64,000 nt of DNA from assembly GCA_903904005.1 (NCBI GenBank), contig CAIVAR010000173.1:1-64000 (forward strand), in the 5' to 3' direction. The position numbers and the translations under genes are program-made. The number at the start of each line of letters is the position of its first letter. The stretch's first letter is position 1. This DNA is from an uncultured Anaeromyxobacter sp. GTDB lineage: Bacteria; Myxococcota; Myxococcia; Myxococcales; Anaeromyxobacteraceae. The notes under the pieces are model-generated. The model saw only the letters and a program-made list of their open reading frames with translations, made no database searches and had not been told where the DNA came from. Of this stretch, positions 1-8,512 are shown in pieces.

Positions 1-88
1 CCGCAGCCGATGGCCTCGCCGGCTCGTCGCCGGCCCCCCCCCGATCCCGATGTGCAGGACGGCCGGTGCCGCGCGAAGCGCGCCCTCG

Positions 89-2092
89 CTACCCCGGGAA
101 TCCCTCGGAAATGGGGCAACACACGCTTGCCGAAGGGACACGGTTCACCTTGAGTTGCTGGAGGAGCTGGACCTTGTCGTTGGCCACCACCTGGAGGGGA
201 ACGGGCGCGCCGTTCACGTCGACGTCGAAGCCCGGGAGGGCCAGGGTGCCGCCGGTCTTCAGATAGGCCTCGTCGCCGCGCGTGCCGAAGGGGAACTTCG
301 AGAGGGGCGCCGGGACGAAGCTGGGCACGTCACCGGGGGGCGCCGAGGCCACCCGCACGTCGACGGTGTGGCGGACCTTGGTGAGGTTGCCGTCGTCCAC
401 GAAGGCGTTGAAGACGTCGCTCCAGGGGTCGAGCTGGACGTCCGGGCCGACCGGGACGTTGCGGGAATCGGTGGCGGGTGCGCCCAGCGGGCCGCGGACG
501 ACCTCGTAGAAGTTGCCGGCGCCGTCCGGCTTGAAGGTGTTGGGGTCGTTCGGCGCCGTGTTCGGCTTGTAGTAGGCGCGGGTGTGGTCGAGCCGGCTGT
601 CGTAGTAGACCAGCATCAGCTTGCCCTGCGAGAAGGTGATGGAGGGCATGAACTGGTGCCCGCGGCTGAAGCTCTCCTTGGTGCCGCGTCCGGGAATGGG
701 CGAGGCGTCCACGGTGATGGGGGCGCCGTCGACGGCACGGGCCCGGTCGAGCCGCTGGCAGGTGGCGTCGGTCTCGTCCTCCTCGCGCTCGGTGGCAGGC
801 GGCGGAGAGAGGAGCTTGGTGGCGACCACCACGCGCGCGTCGTTGGAGGCGTCGACCCGCTCCGACCAGGCGACGTGCAGACGGCGCGCGCCAAGGCGGT
901 CGACCGAGATGGCCGAGCTGGGGAAGAGCGTGACCCGGAAGCCGGTGTCGGTGGTGGTCTGGTCGAAGGGGGTGACCTCCGCCACCACCCGCGGCTTGGT
1001 GAACTTGTTGGCCCGGCTGAAGGAGCGGGAAATCAGGATGGCGTTGGACTGCGTGGCCGATCCGACCCGCCGCCAGGTCACGTAGACGTGCCCCTTCACG
1101 GGGTCGATGGCGAGGGCGGGCCCCTCGTTGGCGAGGCTGGTCGCGTCGTTCACCTTGATGGCCGCGCTCCAGGTCGTCCCGCAATCGTCGGAGTGACGGA
1201 CCATCACGTCACTCTGGGTCTGGTTGCTGGTGAGGCGCAGGTAGGCCACGTAGATGGTGTGCCCCGGGAAGCTCCGCTTCGTGGTGGTCTTGTCGGGGTT
1301 GACGACCGTGACACTGCAGGTGGGGGCGTTGGGGCGGGGCACGTCGACGGCGATCCAGGGCTTGTCGACGAAGTCGGTCGCGCTGCCGATGGCTACCACC
1401 TTCTGGTCGATGAAGCGGATCGGGTCCGTGCCCTCCGTGGCGTCGCCGTTCTCCTTGTTGTTCAGGTCGATGAAGCGGGCCAGGTAGACCTTGCCGTAGT
1501 TGGTGAAGCGCTGGAACGTGATGCCGCCGTAGTAGAACATCCCGTCGGCGCCGGCCCGCACCACCGGATCGGCGGCCGACGTGCAGGTACCGTCGGTCGC
1601 CGGGGTGTAGGGGACCTTGACGGTGCCGTCGAGGTTCAGGACCTCCTTCACCTCGCCGGTCGGGATGCCGCACCACATGAGCGTGGGCGCTGCCGATCCG
1701 GTCAGCTTCGGGTACGGCGCGAACTTGGAGTAGCGCGCCCCGTCCTGCGGGTACCCAGGCATCAGGTAGCTCTTCCAGGTCTTGCCGCCGTCGAGCGACT
1801 TGAAGATTCCGGCCCAGGCGTCGCCGGCCATCTTGTCAGCGGGGGCCTTGGCGATGTCGACCGTGCGGTAGTCGTTGGCGCCGGCGAGCAGATGCTCGGG
1901 GTTCGCCGACGAGACGGCGATCGACGGCTCGTTCTGGCGCTGCAGGAACGGATCGCCACCGGGCCACTTCGTGCCCGTGACCATGTTCACGCTCTCGCCC
2001 GCGATCTGTGCGCGCGCGATTTCGGGGGACGCGAAGAGGGTGAGTGTGAATGCAACAGCGGCAAGAATTCGTGTCGGTGCGTGTCGGCTCAA
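89..2092 (-). CDS. Secreted BNR/sialidase-fold repeat protein
   Basis: Predicted 667-residue exported protein. An in-frame ATG lies 57 nt upstream at 2149, but the TTG at 2092 has a GGGGGG Shine-Dalgarno 8 nt before it and starts a clean signal peptide (basic SRHAPTR, hydrophobic core, cleavage near ARA-Q), so the TTG is preferred. Two Asp-box motifs (S/T-x-D-x-G-x-T-W type) are visible: SLDGGKTW near residue 99 and SDDCGTTW near residue 301. These mark a BNR/sialidase-type beta-propeller. The classical sialidase arginine triad and FRIP motif were not identified, so enzymatic activity is not claimed. It may be a surface or secreted glycan-binding or hydrolytic protein. It is transcribed alone, divergently from the kinase gene. 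Confidence 0.7.
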   Translation of the reverse strand: MSRHAPTRILAAVAFTLTLFASPEIARAQIAGESVNMVTGTKWPGGDPFLQRQNEPSIAVSSANPEHLLAGANDYRTVDIAKAPADKMAGDAWAGIFKSLDGGKTWKSYLMPGYPQDGARYSKFAPYPKLTGSAAPTLMWCGIPTGEVKEVLNLDGTVKVPYTPATDGTCTSAADPVVRAGADGMFYYGGITFQRFTNYGKVYLARFIDLNNKENGDATEGTDPIRFIDQKVVAIGSATDFVDKPWIAVDVPRPNAPTCSVTVVNPDKTTTKRSFPGHTIYVAYLRLTSNQTQSDVMVRHSDDCGTTWSAAIKVNDATSLANEGPALAIDPVKGHVYVTWRRVGSATQSNAILISRSFSRANKFTKPRVVAEVTPFDQTTTDTGFRVTLFPSSAISVDRLGARRLHVAWSERVDASNDARVVVATKLLSPPPATEREEDETDATCQRLDRARAVDGAPITVDASPIPGRGTKESFSRGHQFMPSITFSQGKLMLVYYDSRLDHTRAYYKPNTAPNDPNTFKPDGAGNFYEVVRGPLGAPATDSRNVPVGPDVQLDPWSDVFNAFVDDGNLTKVRHTVDVRVASAPPGDVPSFVPAPLSKFPFGTRGDEAYLKTGGTLALPGFDVDVNGAPVPLQVVANDKVQLLQQLKVNRVPSASVCCPISEGFPG

Positions 2093-2450
2093 GTGGTATT
2101 CCCCCCGGAAAGCGGCAAACAAAATTTGCGCGAACATATCAGAGGACATCTTTGAAATGCTTATCTGACGGGGAATTCCGCTATGTCATGGATCCATGCA
2201 TCTCTTGCGTTCGGGTGACTCCTTGATTTCCGTCACTTGTATTGGAGATCTCTCAACACAATCAGGGCATCGACGCGACGCGTTGCGAACGGGGTCACGA
2301 GCGGGCCAGGACCCTCCGGATGGGGGGTGCCTGCCCGGGCGGAGGTCCGGTCTTCGGTTCCCCCCTGTCGTTTGACCAAGGGATCCGATCTCTGGTCAAA
2401 CATCCGGGCGGGTTGGAGGAGCCGGACGTACATCGAACGCAGGGGGCGAC
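2093..2450. other. Divergent intergenic region with two palindromes
   Basis: This 358-nt gap separates two divergent genes that both appear to start with TTG. No credible coding frame was seen. It holds a perfect 12-nt palindrome (CATGGATCCATG, 2187-2198) and a 9-bp inverted repeat at 2370-2401 that is annotated separately. No convincing sigma-70 -35/-10 pair was recognised. The left part (about 2100-2260) is visibly richer in A and T than the flanking genes, as expected for a promoter region. Confidence 0.5.
2370..2401. promoter_or_regulatory. 9-bp perfect inverted repeat upstream of kinase gene
   Basis: GTTTGACCA (2370-2378) and TGGTCAAAC (2393-2401) are perfect inverted repeats around a 14-nt centre that can itself pair partly. 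The element ends 49 nt before the kinase TTG start. It could be an operator for a dimeric regulator or a hairpin in the 5' untranslated region. No T-tract follows, so it is not a typical intrinsic terminator. The binding factor is unknown. Confidence 0.45.
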
Positions 2451-5400
2451 TTGTCGAAGGGCAGCCATCCGGGACCGGGCGAGCGTGGAGATCACGCTCC
2501 GCTGACGCCGTCCGGCGACGCCGGCAAGCCCCGCGGGTCCGACGATTCGGCCGACGGCCGTTCGGCGCTCTTCGAGAAACTCGCCCAGGCGGCGCCCGCG
2601 GAGGGCGCCGGCTCGGATCCCACCCGCCTCTCCCCGGCCTCCATGATGGGCGCCGCCGACGGACGCTCGGCCCTCCTCGAGCACTTCGCACGCCCAGCCG
2701 AGCCGGGGACGACGGACGCCGAGAAGTCCCGCATGCTCGTCGAGGCTCTCGCCTCGATGGTGGCCGGCGCCGACGGCCGCTCGCTGCTCGTCGAGCAGTT
2801 CGCGAAGCCCGCGCAGGGCGGCGACGCGGCTGCCGAGATGACCCGCCTCGCGGCCAACCTCCTCACCATGAACGCCCCCGGGGCCGACGGCCGCTCCGCC
2901 CTCCTCGAACAACTCGCGAAGGGACAGCCCGGGGAGACAGGCGGCGCGGGCGCGCAGGCCACGGTGGCGAACCTGCTGGCGAGCATCCTGGCCGCGCCGG
3001 AGGGGCGCTCGGCGCTCCTGCAGCAGCTGGCCCGGGCCGGGGGCGCCCAGGGGGCCACGCGGGCCCAACCGGAGAAGGCGCGTGCGGCGCCGTCCTCGAA
3101 GGAGCTCGTCCCCGGCATGGTGGTCGGCCGCTTCGAGATGGTGAAGGAGATCGGCAGCGGCGGCTTCGGCGTGGTCTTCGAGGCCCGGGACAAGGACCTG
3201 GGCCGATCGGTGGCCTTCAAGGCCGTCCGCCCCGGCGTCCGCACCCGGCAGCTCGACGCCATGCTCCTCAAGGAGGCCGAGTCGGCGGCCAGCCTCCAGC
3301 ACGAGAACATCGTCTCCATCTTCGACTATGGCCAAGGAGAGGCCGGTCCCTACCTGGTGCTGGAGCTCCTCCGCGGGGAGACGCTGGCCGCAAAGATCTC
3401 CCGCGGTCCACTCCCCGTGAACGAGGCGGTCCACGTCGGCATCCAGGTGGCCCGCGCGCTGGCCCACGCCCACGGCGCCGGCCTCCTCCACCGCGACCTC
3501 AAGCCCGGGAACGTCTTCCTCACCCAGTCCGGCGGGGTGAAGGTGATGGACCTCGGGCTGGCCCACTTCTTCGGGCAGCCCACCGGCCTCTCCGGCACGC
3601 CGGCCTACATGGCCCCCGAGCAATGGAAGGGGGAGGCCCAGGACGGGCGCACCGACGTCTTCGCGCTGGGCGTCACCCTCTTCGAGATGCTGGCGGCCCG
3701 CCGCCCCTACGAGGTGCGGGCCGACCGGAGCACCGTGCTCGATCCGGGCCCGGAGCCGAGGCTCGAGCACGCCCACGTCCCGGCGCGGCTCCGCAAGCTG
3801 GTGGAGCGCTGCATCGCCAAGGACCCGGCGAAGCGCCCGGCCAGCGCCCGGGCCGTGCAGGAGGAGCTGCTCGCGGTGGAGCGCGACCTCGCCACCGGGC
3901 AGGTGCGCAAGGGGCAGCTCTCCATGGTCCTCGTGCTGGGCGGCATCCTCACCGCACTCGGCATCGGGGGCGTCGCCGCCTGGAAGTTCTGGCCCCGCGC
4001 CATCGCCAAGGGCGCGCCGCGCACGGTGCTGGTCGCCGACTTCGAGAACAAGACCGGCGAGGACGTCTTCGACGGCACGCTGGAGCCGGCCATCGGCATC
4101 GCGCTGGAAGGCGCCCCCTTCATCACCACCTTCAAGCGGTCCACGGCGCTCGGCACGGCCAACCGGCTCAAGCTCGACGGGACGGGCCTGGGGGAGGCGC
4201 GGGCCCGGCTCATCGCGCAGCGGGAGGGGATCCACGTGGTGGTGGCCGGCACGGCCGAGAAGGCCGGCACCGGCTACAGGGTGAGCGCCCGCGCCATCGA
4301 CGGCTTCACCGGCAGCTCCATCGCCAGCAAGACCGAGGAGGTCAGCGGCAAGGACGCGGTGCTGGGCGCCACGACCAAGCTCGCCGTCCACGTCCGCACG
4401 GCGCTCGGCGACACCAAGCCCGAGGCGGTCCAGCTCAAGGAGGCCGAGACCTACAGCGCCGCGTCGCTGGAGGCGGCCCACGCCTACGCCCTCGGGATGA
4501 CGGCCGCCGGCGAGGGGCAGGTTGCCGAGGCGAAGAAGCAGTACCAGGAGGCATTGCGGCTCGACCCGGGCATGGGGCGCGCCCAGAGCGGGCTCGCGGT
4601 GCTGGAGTACAACGCCGGCCACCACGCCGAGGCCGATCGCTGGTTCCAGGCCGCCATGTCCAACCTGGGACGCATGAGCGACCGCGAGAAGCTGCGCACG
4701 CGCGGCAACTACTACGGGTTCAAGCGGGACGCCGACGCGGCGGTGACCGCCAACGAGGCGCTCGTGAAGGACTTCCCGGCCGACACGGCGGGCTGGGCCA
4801 ACCTGGCCGTGGCCTACCAGCTGAAGCGGGACTTCCCGAACGCCGTCAAGGCGGCGCGCCATGCCATCGAGATCTACCCGCGCAACGTCCCCCAGACCAA
4901 CAACGTGGGGCTCTTCGAGATGTACGCCGGGAACCTCGACGAGGCCATCCGGGTTCAGCAGCGGGCGCTCGAGATGAACCCGAAGTTCCCCAACGCCCTC
5001 ACCGGGCTCGCGCTCGCCCAGTTCCTCTCCGGCAAGCGCGACGACGCGATGGCCACCTGGACCCGCCTCCAGGCGGTGGACCCGTCGGCCGCGGCCGAGG
5101 CACTCGCCGATCTGGCCGTCCACGACGGGCGGCTCTCCGAGGCCCGCACCCTCCTCGAGAAGGCGATCCAGGCCGACCTGGCCTCCGGCGATGGCGACGC
5201 GGCGGCCCGCAAGCTCACCTCGATCGCCAGCGTGTACGTCCTCACCGGGCAGCCGAAGAAGGCCGTCGCCGTGGCCGAGCAGGCGCTCTCGAAGAGCAAG
5301 GAGCCGTACGTCCTCTTCGCGGCCGGGCGGGCGCTCGCCGAGGCGGGCGAGGCGAAGCGCGCGCAGCAGGTCGCCGACGACCTCGACAAGCAGGCCGCCG

Positions 5401-5801
5401 CCGAGTCACGCATGTACGCCGAGCTGGTCCGGGGCGCGGTGGCGTCGAAGCGCGGGGCCGCGGCCGAGGCGGTGACCCACGCCCGGGCCGCGGTGAAGCT
5501 CGTCGACGCCTGGCTGGCCCGGCTCGCCCTGGCCCGCGCGCAGGTGGAGGCGGGCGCCTGGCCGGAGGCGCTCGACGAGCTGGACCGGCTGGAGAAGCGG
5601 CGCGGCGAGGGCGTGGACGTCTACCTCGAGATCGCCCCCTCGGTGCGCTTCCTCCCGTCCGTCGCCTACTTCACCGGGCGTGCACGGGATGGACTGAAGG
5701 ATCCCCGGGCGGCCGACGCCTACCGCGCCTTCCTGGCCGTGAAGCAGGGGGACGAGGACCCGATGGCCGCCGACGCGCGCAAGCGGGTCGGCAAGCCGTA
5801 G
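2451..5801 (+). CDS. Transmembrane Ser/Thr protein kinase with N-terminal DGRS repeats and C-terminal TPRs
   Basis: 1116 residues, TTG start with AGGGGG 4 nt upstream. Order: five DGRSALLE-type repeats (residues 35-195); a Hanks-type kinase domain (about 226-475) with the GSGGFGVV loop, ATP lysine K257, HRD 347-349, N354, D367-L-G in place of DFG, and APE 388-390; one membrane segment (about 491-510); then an extracytoplasmic half with an FENKTGEDVFDGTL region typical of bacterial kinase-TPR fusions and several TPR-like helical repeats (about 600-1100). All catalytic residues are present, so an active kinase is expected. The TPR half probably senses or scaffolds partners. It ends 1 nt before the convergent gene at 5803. 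The N-terminal repeat array is not part of any kinase architecture I recognise. Confidence 0.9.
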   Translation: MSKGSHPGPGERGDHAPLTPSGDAGKPRGSDDSADGRSALFEKLAQAAPAEGAGSDPTRLSPASMMGAADGRSALLEHFARPAEPGTTDAEKSRMLVEALASMVAGADGRSLLVEQFAKPAQGGDAAAEMTRLAANLLTMNAPGADGRSALLEQLAKGQPGETGGAGAQATVANLLASILAAPEGRSALLQQLARAGGAQGATRAQPEKARAAPSSKELVPGMVVGRFEMVKEIGSGGFGVVFEARDKDLGRSVAFKAVRPGVRTRQLDAMLLKEAESAASLQHENIVSIFDYGQGEAGPYLVLELLRGETLAAKISRGPLPVNEAVHVGIQVARALAHAHGAGLLHRDLKPGNVFLTQSGGVKVMDLGLAHFFGQPTGLSGTPAYMAPEQWKGEAQDGRTDVFALGVTLFEMLAARRPYEVRADRSTVLDPGPEPRLEHAHVPARLRKLVERCIAKDPAKRPASARAVQEELLAVERDLATGQVRKGQLSMVLVLGGILTALGIGGVAAWKFWPRAIAKGAPRTVLVADFENKTGEDVFDGTLEPAIGIALEGAPFITTFKRSTALGTANRLKLDGTGLGEARARLIAQREGIHVVVAGTAEKAGTGYRVSARAIDGFTGSSIASKTEEVSGKDAVLGATTKLAVHVRTALGDTKPEAVQLKEAETYSAASLEAAHAYALGMTAAGEGQVAEAKKQYQEALRLDPGMGRAQSGLAVLEYNAGHHAEADRWFQAAMSNLGRMSDREKLRTRGNYYGFKRDADAAVTANEALVKDFPADTAGWANLAVAYQLKRDFPNAVKAARHAIEIYPRNVPQTNNVGLFEMYAGNLDEAIRVQQRALEMNPKFPNALTGLALAQFLSGKRDDAMATWTRLQAVDPSAAAEALADLAVHDGRLSEARTLLEKAIQADLASGDGDAAARKLTSIASVYVLTGQPKKAVAVAEQALSKSKEPYVLFAAGRALAEAGEAKRAQQVADDLDKQAAAESRMYAELVRGAVASKRGAAAEAVTHARAAVKLVDAWLARLALARAQVEAGAWPEALDELDRLEKRRGEGVDVYLEIAPSVRFLPSVAYFTGRARDGLKDPRAADAYRAFLAVKQGDEDPMAADARKRVGKP
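2553..3035 (+). repeat. Five-copy ~38-residue coding repeat (DGRSALLEQLA)
   Basis: Within the kinase gene the motif [DE]GRS-[AL]-L-[LFV]-[EQ]-x-[FL]-A occurs at residues 35, 70, 108, 146 and 184, giving spacings of 35, 38, 38 and 38. Between cores lies a helical stretch such as ANLLTM or ANLLASIL. The DNA copies are diverged, so this is an old protein repeat rather than a recent tandem duplication. Confidence 0.85.
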
Positions 5802-5802
5802 C

Positions 5803-7338
5803 TCAGGCGCCGGCCGGCGGGTGCGCCTCGTGCGCCCCCTTCTTCCCACGCGCCTCGTGCTTGTGGTCCCAGGGGCGCAGGACGAGGAGCGCCGCGATGC
5901 CGGTGCCCACGGCCAGGATCCCGGCGGTCCACCGCATCCACCCCTCGTGGATGTGGGGGAGCTCGATGACGAAGAACTTGATGAGCTCGGCGGCGTAGGC
6001 CACCACGATGAAGACCTCGATCCAGACCAGCGCCATGTGGATGCGGTGGGCGCTCTCCTGGGACTCGACCGACTGCTTGGCGATGTCCCGCTGGGCCTCG
6101 GCGATCTCCACCTGCTGCTTCGCGGAGAGCTGCGCCTCCAGGTCGCCGAGCGCGCTGCGCACCTGCTCCAGGTTGCGGTCGAGATCGACCGCCTCCTGGC
6201 ACATCCGGTAGTAGCGGTGGAGCGAGTAGCGGACGCTCACCTCGGGGAGAGCGCCGGCCAGGGCGAAGGCCAGCACGTCGGAGCGCAGCTGGGAGACCGC
6301 CACCCGCTTCACGTCCTCCCGGACCACCATGTCGGTGGCCTCCTCGGCCGCCTTCTTGATGGCGCAGCGCTGGAGGAGCGCCGTGAGGTACGGGACGAAG
6401 TAGCGGTCCCGCGCCTCGGCCACGGTGTCCTCGCCCGGTCCGGGGGCGTCGGGTGCCGCGAGCAGGTGGCCGGCGCCCTGGAGGCTCGCGGCTGCCCAGT
6501 GGTTGGCCGCCGTGAAGAGGTTGGGGACGCCCAGCTCACCCCGCTCCGGCCCCGGCCGGAAGGTGGGGTTCACCTGCGCCAGCGCGGCCAGGAACGGCCC
6601 GGTCCAGGTCCGGTTCTCCGCCGCCCCGATGTCCACGTCGTGCGGGAGGGCGACCACCGCGTAGGCCGAGAGCGATTCCTGGATGGGCGCGATGCCCATG
6701 CCGCGGAGCGGCTCGAGGAGCTGGGCGAGCAGCTCCGCCATCGAGAAACGGGCGCCCGGGTGGCCCAGCCGGTCGCCCAGCGGGATGCCGGTCGAATGGT
6801 GCTCCTCCGTTGCTGCGGGCACGGCCGCCCCGTCGGGCACCGGGGCCGAGAGCCAGGGCGCCCGGTCTCCGGGACGGGTCAGGATGGAGAGGCGCCGGTT
6901 CAGCTCGAGGACCTCGCCCAGCGCCGCGTCGGCGCCGAGGTCGAAGGTGATGGAGAGGACGCCGGCGCCGTGCGCGGTGAGGAAGAGTTCTACTCCTGGT
7001 GACGCGGCCAGGCCGACCCGGGCCACCCTCGACCCCAGGTCGACGTCGACGGCGCCCAGCCACCGCTTGATGCGCTCGCCGGAGGCGTGCAGGTAGGCCC
7101 CCTCCACCGCGCCCTTCTCCCCGTGGGAGAAGAGGAAGCGATCGAGGTGCCCGGTCATCTCCAGCCGGTAGCGGTAGAGCTTGCGGGGTGGCTCGCGGAC
7201 CCAGAGGCCGCGGGCGATGCCGGCCGACGCGCTGGCGAGCGCCTCCGCGGCCCGGTCGGCGGCGCGCCGCTCGAAGAGGAACGGAAGCAAGAGGCGGGTC
7301 TGGGCGGACAGAGCGCGAGGAATCGGCACGGGCGGCAT
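5803..7338 (-). CDS. Hypothetical protein with C-terminal two-TM hairpin
   Basis: 511 residues, function not recognised. The first 400 residues look soluble and lack familiar motifs. Residues about 405-430 are charged and Gln/Glu-rich, possibly a short coiled coil (LEAQLSAKQQVEIAEAQRDI). Two hydrophobic segments follow (ALVWIEVFIVVAYAAEL and WTAGILAVGTGIAALLVL), then a basic, His-rich tail. The topology is loosely like DUF155/RMND1-type or CorA-type proteins, but no signature supports either. The gene converges on the kinase with a 1-nt gap. Its ATG overlaps the ATG of the divergent methyltransferase within one CATG. A GGGGAGGGG sequence lies 12 nt upstream. Confidence 0.65.
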   Translation of the reverse strand: MPPVPIPRALSAQTRLLLPFLFERRAADRAAEALASASAGIARGLWVREPPRKLYRYRLEMTGHLDRFLFSHGEKGAVEGAYLHASGERIKRWLGAVDVDLGSRVARVGLAASPGVELFLTAHGAGVLSITFDLGADAALGEVLELNRRLSILTRPGDRAPWLSAPVPDGAAVPAATEEHHSTGIPLGDRLGHPGARFSMAELLAQLLEPLRGMGIAPIQESLSAYAVVALPHDVDIGAAENRTWTGPFLAALAQVNPTFRPGPERGELGVPNLFTAANHWAAASLQGAGHLLAAPDAPGPGEDTVAEARDRYFVPYLTALLQRCAIKKAAEEATDMVVREDVKRVAVSQLRSDVLAFALAGALPEVSVRYSLHRYYRMCQEAVDLDRNLEQVRSALGDLEAQLSAKQQVEIAEAQRDIAKQSVESQESAHRIHMALVWIEVFIVVAYAAELIKFFVIELPHIHEGWMRWTAGILAVGTGIAALLVLRPWDHKHEARGKKGAHEAHPPAGA

Positions 7339-8500
7339 GTTAGATCAGAACCCCTCCCCTGGAGCACCCCTGCCCCTTCCTCAGATCCCGCTGCCCTCCG
7401 AAGGCACCCCGCGCACGTCCGCCTGGCTCTCCGCCTCGGCGTCACCTCCCCGCCGCCTGGGAGCGGCCGACGACCGCACCACGGCCGACGACGCGCTGCG
7501 GCGCATCCATGCCGGCGAGTCGCTTCTTTACGGCGGTGACTTCCAGAACGCCCGGCAGCTGCTCGCCGCGCTGGGGCGGCGGCTGACGCGCCGTCCGCCG
7601 AAGGGGGTGCCTCCCGCCGAGGTCTTCCGCCGGGAACGCCACCGGCGGCGCGAGGCCCACCTGCTCCTGAGCCGGCTCGTGGTCCCGGTGGAGGACGGCT
7701 GGCGCATCCCCCTGCCCCGCGCACCCGACGTGGCCGACGCCCTCACCGGTGCGCTGGGGGAGGCGCCGGAGGGCGGCGGGCTGCTCCCGCTCCGGGAGAT
7801 CCTCGGGGCGGTGGGGGCCCACGAGTGGCGGAAGGGCGGCGTCCCGGTGGCGGCGCTGGCCGCCCGGGTCCATCCCCACCACGGCGTCTTCGCCCCGGTG
7901 CGGGGGGAGTACGCGGAACTGGTCGGGGCGGCGCTCGCCGGACGCGACCTGGAAGGCAAGCGGGTCTTCGACGTGGGAACGGGCACCGGGGTGCTGGCCT
8001 TCCTGGCGGCGCGGCGGGGGGCCGTGGTCGTGGCCACCGACAGCGAGCCGCGCGCGGTGGCCTGTGCCCGCGACAACGCGACCCGGCTCGGCCTGGCGGA
8101 TCGGGTCGAGGTCCGGGAGGGGGACCTCTTCCCGGAGGGGCAGGCCGACCTCGTCCTGTGCAACCCGCCCTGGATCCCGGCCGACGCCCACACGCCGCTC
8201 GAGCGCACGGTCTACGACCCGGGCGGAAGGTTCCTGGACGGCTTCCTCGCGGGGCTCGCCGCCCACCTGGCACCCGGAGGCGAGGGCTGGCTCGTCCTCT
8301 CCGACCTGGCCGAGCGGCTCGGGCTGCGGGAGCCGGGCGCGCTGGAGGCCGCCTTCGCCGGGGCCGGACTGCGGCGCGTGGAGGCCCGCTCCGCTAAGGC
8401 CGCGCACCCCCGGTCAAAGGAGGTGGAGGACCCGCTCCACGCCGCCCGGGCCGGTGAGGTCACGACGCTTCACGTGCTGCGCCCCCTCGGATCGGTGTGA
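7337..8500 (+). CDS. Class I SAM-dependent methyltransferase (NPPW type)
   Basis: 387 residues. The C-terminal two thirds form a Rossmann methyltransferase: motif I VFDVGTGTGVLAFLAAR, an acidic loop ATDSEP, and the NPPW catalytic motif. NPPW/NPPY is known from N5-glutamine (HemK/PrmC-like) and N6-adenine methyltransferases, so an amino or amide nitrogen acceptor is likely; the substrate is unknown. The N-terminal ~120 residues (GESLLYGGDFQNARQLLAAL) resemble the extra domain of RsmC/HemK-like proteins. The start is uncertain: the ATG overlaps the divergent gene and lacks a strong ribosome site. The ferredoxin-like gene follows after 12 nt, suggesting co-transcription. Confidence 0.8.
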   Translation: MLDQNPSPGAPLPLPQIPLPSEGTPRTSAWLSASASPPRRLGAADDRTTADDALRRIHAGESLLYGGDFQNARQLLAALGRRLTRRPPKGVPPAEVFRRERHRRREAHLLLSRLVVPVEDGWRIPLPRAPDVADALTGALGEAPEGGGLLPLREILGAVGAHEWRKGGVPVAALAARVHPHHGVFAPVRGEYAELVGAALAGRDLEGKRVFDVGTGTGVLAFLAARRGAVVVATDSEPRAVACARDNATRLGLADRVEVREGDLFPEGQADLVLCNPPWIPADAHTPLERTVYDPGGRFLDGFLAGLAAHLAPGGEGWLVLSDLAERLGLREPGALEAAFAGAGLRRVEARSAKAAHPRSKEVEDPLHAARAGEVTTLHVLRPLGSV

Positions 8501-8512
8501 TACGGATTCCGC

